Assembly (NCBI GenBank): GCA_018466975.1
Contig: CM031563.1
Coordinates: forward strand, 744,001-808,000
Direction of reading: 5' to 3'
From: Sparassis latifolia
Taxonomy: Eukaryota > Basidiomycota > Agaricomycetes > Polyporales > Sparassidaceae
DNA: 64,000 nt
Shown: positions 56,701 to 64,000 of the stretch, piece by piece
Position numbering within the stretch: position 1 is the stretch's first letter
Layout: the number at the start of each line of letters is the position of its first letter
Notes under the pieces: generated by a model
Told to the model about the DNA's origin: nothing
Databases searched by the model: none
What the model saw: the letters and a program-made list of their open reading frames with translations, nothing else
Position numbers and translations under genes: made by a program

Positions 56701-57821
56701 TCGCGGACAACCTCATATTCGAGTTCCTTCCAGCCCTTCATACTCCGCTCAATTAGGACCTGCGGACTCAGACTCAGACTCTTGGCAGACAAGTCACGCA
56801 GTTCATCTGAATTGTTGGCGAAGCCAGAGCCGAGACCACCCAATGTGAAGGCGGACCGTAAGATGACAGGATAACCGATTTTCTCCGCAGCATTCAGTGC
56901 ATCATTTACCGAAGATACAGCAGTGGATTGTGCGACGGGAATATCAATCTCTGCAATAGAGGTGAATCAGACTTTCAGTGGAATAATGATAAGCTGAAAG
57001 TCGAGCAGATGATAGTTCGATGACCAAACAGCGAACATAACATTTCATTGACGGACATGTTTAACAGTTGTACTCAGGGAAGACGATATCATTGCCTTGA
57101 AACCGACTTCGCCGTAGCAACATGCGGCCCTTGACAGGAGGAAAACAGACACGTAAAAAAGAAAAAGTTACGCACCCTTGAGAGCATGTACAAACAGATC
57201 ACGATCCTCCGATACCTCCAAGGTCCGAATAGGTGTTCCAAGCACCTGAACTCCGAGCCGCTCGAGGACGCCCATTTTATCCAATGCAATTCCAACATTG
57301 AGAGCACTTTGCCCACCAAATGTAAGCAGGATACCGTCAGGCCGTTCCTTTTCCAAAACATATGCAACATAGTCCGGTGTAATGGGCAAGAAGTAGACCT
57401 CGGAAGCAAGCTGATGAGACGTCTGCCATGTCGCGATATTTGGATTGATTAGAACCGCGTTAACGCCCTCCTCACGCAGAGCCTTCAACGCCTGTGAACC
57501 CGAGTAGTCGAATTCGCCCGCCTGACCGATGCTGAGACCACCACTGCCGACGATGAGGACCTTGCGCACATTGGGCCGGGGGATTTTTGGCAGTACCTTC
57601 GCGGACAGTCGGCGAGCGAGTTCAGAAGGAGAGTTGAGAACGTGCCCGCCATCCTGCTGCGTATAAGAGCCAACGGCGGCCTGGGGTATCGCGTGGACGG
57701 GTTTTGAAGGGCAAGGCGCAGACCGAAAACGAGAGACATGGAATTGTCGAGTGAGCCGTGGGCTTCGGCTGCACTGAAGGAGCCGTGAGGTCCAACCAGG
57801 ATAGAGACGTAAAAGTCCCAT
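53712..57821 (-). CDS. CPA2: Arginine-specific carbamoyl-phosphate synthase, large chain
   Basis: About nine exons encode roughly 1150-1170 residues. The N-terminal 60 residues ([40 protein letters not shown]) form a typical mitochondrial presequence, pointing to the arginine-pathway rather than the pyrimidine enzyme. Then come the first carboxyphosphate domain ([92 protein letters not shown]), the oligomerisation domain ([20 protein letters not shown]), the second ATP-grasp half ([24 protein letters not shown] run, [20 protein letters not shown]) and the regulatory MGS-like end ([35 protein letters not shown]). It makes carbamoyl phosphate from bicarbonate, ATP and glutamine-derived ammonia with the small subunit Cpa1, which is not in the window. 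All introns checked keep frame. Confidence 0.96.
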
Positions 57822-58319
57822 GCCCGAGAGGTGTCCGGCGAGATTGGAGGGAGAGAAACCTCGAGCTGCAGTGGTGCGCGCTCACTCCAACCTGACTCGT
57901 CCTCAATTTTTGCATCTCAGATGCCACACCGTGACCGTGACAAGTCGCGTCATACGCGCACTCCAACCTCGGAAAACTCGTCGGGCACTGGCTCATGTAG
58001 AGGTACCGTTCAAGACCGACCTCCTTATGCGACGTAGTTCTGCATTGCCCGCTCGTTCAGCTTCTGCACCAACCGACCAAAGCTTCACTGCCAATTTTAA
58101 TGTGCCTCGGTGAAACGCTAGGACGGCCTGCAATTGTCTTCCAAGATGTCCACCAACATCGCGGCCATGCAATTATTAGTATTATTCACGTTCGGATTAG
58201 CTACATTATTGTCGATCTCTTTGTCGACTTGCTCCTCCACATCATCTATCGGAACATGGTGCCTTTGTCAAAGGGGTAATTCTTCTAGGGGGATGACAAT
58301 ACCACTCCCCGCGACAAAA
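57822..58319. other. CPA2 upstream region
   Basis: Promoter and 5' leader of CPA2, then unremarkable DNA up to the tRNA. No coding signature was seen. Confidence 0.4.
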
Positions 58320-58434
58320 TGACAAGAGTGGGATTCGAACCCACGCCAGGAAACCCTGATGAGAAGACTTTGACCTCGACTGGGAGGTAGCTCACGCTTG
58401 AGTCACACGCCTTGGACCGCTCGGCCATCTTGCC
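58320..58434 (-). tRNA. tL(CAA): tRNA-Leu(CAA) with an intron
   Basis: Minus strand. Acceptor GGCAAGA (58434-58428) pairs with TCTTGTC, discriminator A at 58320. The D arm is the class II form GCCGAGCGGTCCAAGGC, the T arm is GTGGG-TTCGAAT-CCCAC, and the long variable arm contains AGGGTTTCCT. The anticodon CAA is at 58400-58398, followed by G37 and an intron of about 31 nt, the normal intron position for this tRNA in fungi. The variable arm and D arm fit leucine. The anticodon stem has one weak pair at its outer end. Confidence 0.92.
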
Positions 58435-59847
58435 ACACCTCAATGCTATCTGAACACATTGTATATAATGAGGATGCTAACTAGGCGAGCCTGTTTCCAT
58501 AGTTCAAGAAGTTATTACAGCTGTGCAAGGAGGGAGATAAGGCATGGCATTCGTCGAAGTTACCACTTGAGTCATGTCTGTGCTATATCACACTGACCGC
58601 AAGATTTTAGTGTTGGAATCCATGTTTTAATCATCAATACAGCATGCCAGTGGACCTCTCGAAGTTTATTGACGGCCTGATACATAAATGCATGACGACG
58701 TTGCGGTACGTTTCATGATAATGTTCACAATGAGCAGTTTTCGCAGGAGTCAGGTGCAGAACAAGAAAAGACATCCACAAATCCTGTGGGTGTGTCACAA
58801 CAGAACGCCGCGTCATTCACTATATTCAAGAGCGTACCGAAGTGCAGGAACACGTTGGAATGTTGACTCTGGGACGTCGCCGCACCTGCCAACATGTCAG
58901 TTAGTGACTTGTTGGCAATGTCTCAGTGGCAGGTTCGTCGCAACGTAGAAGACGGAGATGCACCGTGGGCGAGTCATTCTAAAGTCTGCCATAGTATCAG
59001 CGGTTAACCTTGACGTGCTCAGAAGTTGTTGTCGAAGAAGGCCCTTCAGTGCGAGCATAACTGAGACAGTGCGCCGGACGCTTGCTCTGGAGCTGGCGTT
59101 GGACGATTCCAGCTAACAGCAGACCACTTAGACTCCCGCATGATAGCAACCATTGACCCAAGGTTGGAAAAAGCGCGAGGGTTACGGCTCGCCTTGGAAG
59201 GCAGGTCCGCTATGTACAAATGCTTAAGGAAGACAAGCGGTTATGGGATGGATCTCACACCCTCGGTCTACAAGAGTGAAAATCAAATACAAAGAACAGA
59301 GGGGTAGAGGGTGCGCTACACACAGAAACTATTTGGGTGTGCGGTCCCAGTGCTGATACCATCTTCGACAGTCCTGACTGGAAGGGTAAGAATGATCCGG
59401 TTCAGGGCCAGCCAGCAAGTAGACCATTGGCACTACTACTACCGACCCTCAGGCGTAGCAGTCCCCATTGTGCGCTCAAGCTGTGTCATTGCCTCCAGTG
59501 AGGCACCGGTGTCTCTTGTACGCCACGCAAGTTTGCCTACAGTTGTCGGCAAATGTCGAAGCCGCAGTCAGACGTGCTAGTCTTGTGTGTATACTATAGG
59601 CAGACTGCATTATACTATATCCTTTTACTGCACAGCAAAGTCAAACGGAGTGAGTTGGCGGTCTCGCACGACACTACGCGAGAATGATTATTCGAAGAAG
59701 ACCAAAGAAGAAAGCACGAGTAACCGAGGTAAATAAGTACGATAGTACACAGTATCTAACGTTCAGGTTCGTCTGCACAAAATATCGAGGCGAGTTTTGC
59801 TGGGAATGACATCCATGCCCAATATGCGGATATCTGCTCCCTCTCCC
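58435..59847. other. Gene-free 1.4 kb
   Basis: Nothing supportable: only short ORFs without family features on either strand, and no repeat that stands out. The last part is the 3' flank of the Nab2-like gene. Confidence 0.45.
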
Positions 59848-62059
59848 TCACGCGGTAATCACGACCGGCTTGGACGAGTCATCATTCTTGCCTGCAGCAG
59901 CGGCAGCCTCAGCTTCGGCGACTGCCTTCTCCGCCTGAATCTTCTTCTCCTCCATCTCCTTCACCTTCTTCTCCAACTCGGCAGCGGTCCCTCCGATCGC
60001 GGATTTGTTGAAGGTGATGCTCTTGTGCGGACTAGGCGTACTCATCGAGCCGGCTTCAGGTGTGGAAATGTTTACCATCGGGCTATGCGTCGAAAGGCCG
60101 CGATGGAATGTGGATGGCAGTACCCGTCCTTCGGGATGCTGGAAGGGGCATGTGGCCCGTGTGCACGCCGTGCCAAATCGGCACGGCTGAGCAAAATGAG
60201 ACTTCGGCTCGACGGTGCGGGGATGCAAATATGGGCAACCGGGGCGTGTACAAGCGACGCCAAATCTGCAGGGCGTCTGAGACTGTGAAGCCAATATTGT
60301 CGGGGGAACGAAGGTAGCAGGCCTCATATGTTCCGTTGCTGGATAACCACACTCAGTACGATTGAAACTGTCATCATAGTGAAAACTAACCTTTGGCATT
60401 TAGAACTGCTGGGCTGACGTGAGCCTTGATGCAGTCTTTGTCCTTGCAATTCCTTCCCTCCTCGCATGCCTCGTTACTAAGAACTACACCGCTCTCCGCC
60501 GTGGCCACGGGGGATGGGTGGGAATACCGACACAAAGGGTTGGTGCATTTAAGCGCGAACTTGCATAATGTAGGCGACTGTGGTCGCTCAGGTGGGACAA
60601 ATCCAGAGCGCGGATGTGCTTGAGCATTCGAGATAGATGGAACGGTAGTTGCTGGGGATGAGGGAGAAGAAACGGCAGGCTTTGGCGTTGGAGCAACAAC
60701 CGGGATCTGGAGTTGCTGGCCAGATGTAGCTAATGGTGGTGCCGCGGTTTGCGGGCCATCGACTGTTGCTTCTGAGGTATTGGGCGAAGCGATAGTGGTA
60801 CCAGGTGGTCCCCCTCTTGACCGTCCTGTACCTCGTGGTGGTTGTCCTCCCCTTCCCCTCCGTCCTCTTCCCGCGCCTTCCGGACCGACGTGATGCATCC
60901 CGTTCATTCCACCATTCATCAGACCCATATCTCCTCCCATGCCTGGCTGCATGGGGAACCCAGGATTCATGAACTGTCCCACCGCAGGGTTCATGATCCC
61001 CATCGCACCCGCCATCTGTGACACCAACGCCATTTGGCTCATCAACATCTCCTGTAGCATCAGCGGGTTCGCCATCGCCGCCATGTCCATACCACTCATA
61101 CCACCCATCGGAAATCCTCCGCCCATCATCATCATCCCAGGGTCTGGGTTGCTCGTAATGTTGTCAATTCGTGCTTGGATATCATCCGACATGTATCCCG
61201 CCTGGTTGTTCTGCACCGGCCCAACACGCTCCAGTAAGCTTCTCGTTCCTCCGTGGTGTGATCCAGTACCATCCCGATACATGGCGCGGGGCCCGGTCGG
61301 CAGATCCGTTCGTCTCAACTTGTTGACGTGCCCCGTTGGCGAAGGTGATCGTGCAGAAGCACTTCGTTTTTGCGCCGTGGGAGACATAGAAGGTAATGCC
61401 TGTGAGATAGCATGCTGATATAATGGCGCGCTGGAACGAGGTCCGTTTGGTGGTCGTCGCGAGGCATCGCTACTGACATGTGGCGGTGATTCACGCACGG
61501 GAGTCTGCGTGGAAGTCGATGGTTCAGCAGGAGCGGGTGTTTCTGACTCAGGTGCCCCTTTTGCAGCTTCTGCGAATAGCCAGTCGACGAAACTTGGGTC
61601 TAAGACAAAAAGAGGTCAGTAACGTAACAAGTATACCTAGATCGAGATGTTCACCAAAGTCGCTGCCGATTACTAAGGAGAGAGATTCAATGAAAGGCTG
61701 ATCAGTAAGTAAGGACAAAATCACTTACAATCCTCCAGTTCAGATGAGATTTGAGCTGCAATAGCGTCAGTGGACAGTCACTGCACATGCCAGGACACCA
61801 CCTACCTGGTGTTTTGTTGTTAATAATCATTATTGTGATATATTCCGCCATAACTGGATCTGCAGCAGAAGGAGGTGAACATGAGCATGTTCAAGCAGTC
61901 AATCACACGAACCTGCGTCAGGGCTATAGCCTCGCTTCGTAAGCTCGTCTTGGATAGCATTCTGGCCACGTAGGTCAGAAGGAACGACTAAATCGTGGTA
62001 AATGAGCGCACCTGGAGAGAAGTAGAACGGTCTGTTCCTATTGTCAGTCCGTAGGCCAT
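59848..62059 (-). CDS. NAB2: Nab2/ZC3H14-like poly(A) RNA-binding CCCH zinc-finger protein
   Basis: The N-terminal exons give MAYGLTIGTDRSTSLQ, NAIQDELTKRGYSPDA, DPVMAEYITIMIINNKTP and AQISSELED, the PWI-like helical domain of Nab2. A long middle is Met/Gly-rich (GMMMMGGGFPMGGMSGMDMA, MANPLMLQEMLMSQMALVSQ) with an RGG-type stretch (GRGRRGRGGQPPRGTGRSRG). The C-terminus holds tandem CCCH fingers: LCKFALKCTNPLCRYSH, CEEGRNCKDKDCIKAH, PCRFGVACTRPGCPYLH and PCRFGTACTRATCPFQH. It ends with a coiled-coil tail (ELEKKVKEMEEKKIQAEKAV) and VVITA before TGA 59850-59848. Nab2 binds polyadenosine tails, limits tail length and supports mRNA export. It starts 292 bp from the divergent AAA ATPase gene. The gene appears intact. 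Confidence 0.93.
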
Positions 62060-62350
62060 GCTGGTGGACGAGTATGACGGTGCAGAGAGAAGATGTTCGC
62101 AGTGTCGAATTTGGTTTCGCCGACTCGGTCGGGTGACGGGAATCACAAGGTCACGTCACGGTGGTTCCGCTTTCCGCCAAGTCCGAGTCGGATATCCAGC
62201 GCTCTGCGACGTTGCGCCTAGTCTAGGGCACGCAGTGCCCGTCGTACGTGAGGCGGTGCAGCGCGCGGTCCATGGTCCACCAATTTATTGAATCGATCAG
62301 CCATCTCCATATTTTTTAAACCTGCATCGGACGAGCCGTGTACTTGAGTT

Positions 62351-64000
62351 ATGATGCATGCAGCTCGCTCTTTCCGACTGACATATTCCCTGCACACGCT
62401 CGAAAGAGTTTCTTCGCCTCAATACATTCGTTTTGCTGTGGGTCCGCAATATCTAATCCTGGATCGTCTTGGGCAGTTCAAGTATACTGGTTTATCTCGA
62501 TATTTTCATCAAAATACCCCTGCAAGAGCGTCTCCGAATTCGAAGTCAAATGGACCTTCTGATTATACCTCTGGAGAAAATGAACCGGATAAGGCACCGT
62601 ATGCTCGTGGTTCTGCAAATTCTACGCGTCCAAGGGGAGGCAGTTTATCCCTCAGCTCATCCCCAGTTGTCGATGCCGTTATCACGGCAGTAATTGGTCT
62701 TGGTATGGGTGAGTGTAAATATCCCTGGGCCTGTCTATCTTACGGCGCTGTTCTCTGTGTGTCTTATTCCATGTACGTACACTGGACCAGGTCTAACGAC
62801 CGTTGGTCAACGTCGGGGTGCGCATACATACAACTCTTCGGGTTGTCCCTAGGCCGTTTCCGACAACTACGCATGCTAGCATATCTCTGCTGTAGACCGA
62901 CACCCTCGTTCACTTGGCCTAGGCGGAGCTGAACATTCGTCTTACAGTATTCTTGGGTGGGATTGCCTATGTTGCCTGGTACAAGAAGAATGTCCTCGAC
63001 AAGGTAACAGCCATTTCCTCTTCGGAAGTCTTCAACGCTCACCCTCCGATCACTAGATGGAGCTTGCTTTCGCCGGGGGGTATGATCCAGCTCTTGAGCT
63101 AGCAAGTCATCGGAGAAGAAGGCACCGCACTCTGTCAGAAGAGCTGCAATCTAGCATAGATGGTTTGGCAGTGCAGCATATGCGACGGAAAGAGCAAGAT
63201 TTGGTTGATCGGATTGTCCATGGTATCGAAGTTGGGCAATACTTCGTCATTCTTGGGCCAAAGGTATGTAGTTAATGTGTTACGTTGTCGGTCTGTTAGG
63301 TGTATATGCATACATTAGTGATCCGGACAGGGGACAGGGAAAACCACGATGATATTTGACGCTATGCAGGCCGTACAAGCTGAAGGTGTCGCGATCTGCG
63401 ATGCACACCCCGATATGGAAGTCTTCAGGCTACGCCTAGGAAAAGCCCTCAATTACGAGTTCAATGAAGACACGCAAACTGGTCTATTCCAAAGACGTGA
63501 TCCTCGAGAAGGTGAGAATCTCTGTCTTGTTGTGTCCAAGCTGTTATTGACGGCCTGCGCAGGTGGTGCTGCTCTTGACATCGAACGAGGCTAGTGAACT
63601 GCGGCTTTCATACATCCACAGTCTCACTTTGGCCCACAGCCATGAACAAATTGGAGAAGGTGGCACTGCGCTACTCACGGCGGACTGACCGTCCCCTCAT
63701 CCTGATCTTGAATAACGTTCACTTCTTCCAGAACCAGGAGGAAGGAAGGAATATACTTCTTCAGCTACAGCAGCGCGCAGAATCCTGGGCTGCGAGTGGT
63801 AAGTTTGGATCTCAAGTAGTTTCATTCTGTGTAGAGTCAACTCAGCAAATTTCCCCGTCAGGCATTCTTACCATGGTTTTCAGCACGTCTGTAGTCCTCG
63901 ATTATTGAACTGCTTGCGTACTCACCAATGTAATCACTTTCAGCGACCATTCATGGCCATTATTTGTGATGAGTAAGCTCTGCCCTCGGTTCTTATGTGA
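62351..64000 (+). CDS. AAA/P-loop ATPase, probably mitochondrial (3' truncated by the window)
   Basis: ATG 62351 opens a basic, Ser-rich leader (MMHAARSFRLTYSLHTLERV) consistent with a mitochondrial presequence. A hydrophobic segment (VVDAVITAVIGLGM, then VFLGGIAYVAWYKK after an unusually long intron of about 238 nt, 62711-62948) forms one membrane anchor. The soluble part reads DYDPALELASHRRRRHRTLS-like residues, GQYFVILGPK joined across an intron to GTGKTTMIFDAMQAV (Walker A), NKLEKVALRYSRRTDRPLIL and ILNNVHFFQ (Walker B, with Asn-Asn in place of the usual Asp-Glu) up to the right edge. This resembles a conserved fungal ATPase group near the Yme2/RNA12 type, but I cannot assign a named function. 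The 3' end lies outside the window. Confidence 0.75.

Noticed and set aside
57820..58113. Plus-strand ORF upstream of CPA2
   Set aside because: Lies in the CPA2 leader and promoter region, has no conserved features and no splice partners.
1..64000. CRISPR arrays, prophage, operons or bacterial mobile elements
   Set aside because: The window is intron-bearing fungal nuclear DNA; repeats found are minisatellites and eukaryotic transposons.

Overview
The window is nuclear DNA of a filamentous basidiomycete, most likely an Agaricomycete and possibly a Polyporales member. The evidence is intron-dense genes with mostly 45-75 nt GT-AG introns, moderately GC-rich coding DNA, fungus-type phenylalanine ammonia-lyase, an agaricomycete-style multi-pass membrane protein of the DUF6534 type, F-box-like proteins, a Ty1/copia element and a Helitron helicase fragment. 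No operons, CRISPR arrays or prophage are present. All calls come from reading the sequence and from family knowledge; nothing was searched against databases.

Layout. 0-5 kb: the 3' end of an F-box-like gene, an ACR3 arsenite exporter, a broken short-chain dehydrogenase, and RACK1 with a U24-type C/D snoRNA inside one intron. 5-14 kb: a nucleoside hydrolase and a FucP-like sugar transporter (convergent), a repeat-bearing spacer, an acidic protein of unknown function and a bZIP regulator. 14-20 kb: a large Asn/Ala/Ser repeat protein and a DUF6534-type membrane protein. 20-30.8 kb is a transposon island: a 516 bp MITE with an 8 bp target duplication, a full-length copia element (329 bp LTRs, 5 bp target duplication) that splits an older ORF, a CTGTAG-rich inverted-repeat element, a Helitron DUF6570 fragment, and a 410 bp foldback element with a perfect palindrome. 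30.8-46 kb: an N-acetylglucosamine kinase-like protein, a GT49 glycosyltransferase with a truncated partial copy nearby, an uncharacterised gene, an F-box protein, a membrane protein, ribosomal protein uS7/Rps5 and an RRM-like coiled-coil protein. 46-64 kb: a gene-poor stretch, phenylalanine ammonia-lyase, an FAD amine oxidase, the arginine-pathway carbamoyl-phosphate synthase large chain, an intron-containing tRNA-Leu, a Nab2-like poly(A) RNA-binding protein and the 5' part of a mitochondrial-type AAA ATPase.

The genes are mostly independent housekeeping or metabolic genes. Several neighbours are divergent with about 290-650 bp between starts (ACR3/SDR, RPS5/RRM gene, NAB2/AAA) or convergent with short gaps (nucleoside hydrolase/transporter, NAGK/GT49, FAD oxidase/CPA2). 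I found no wholly new system. The most noteworthy items are the RACK1-hosted U24 snoRNA, the GC-AG introns in the transporter, the repeat protein with an apparently broken signal peptide frame, and the well-preserved transposon insertions.
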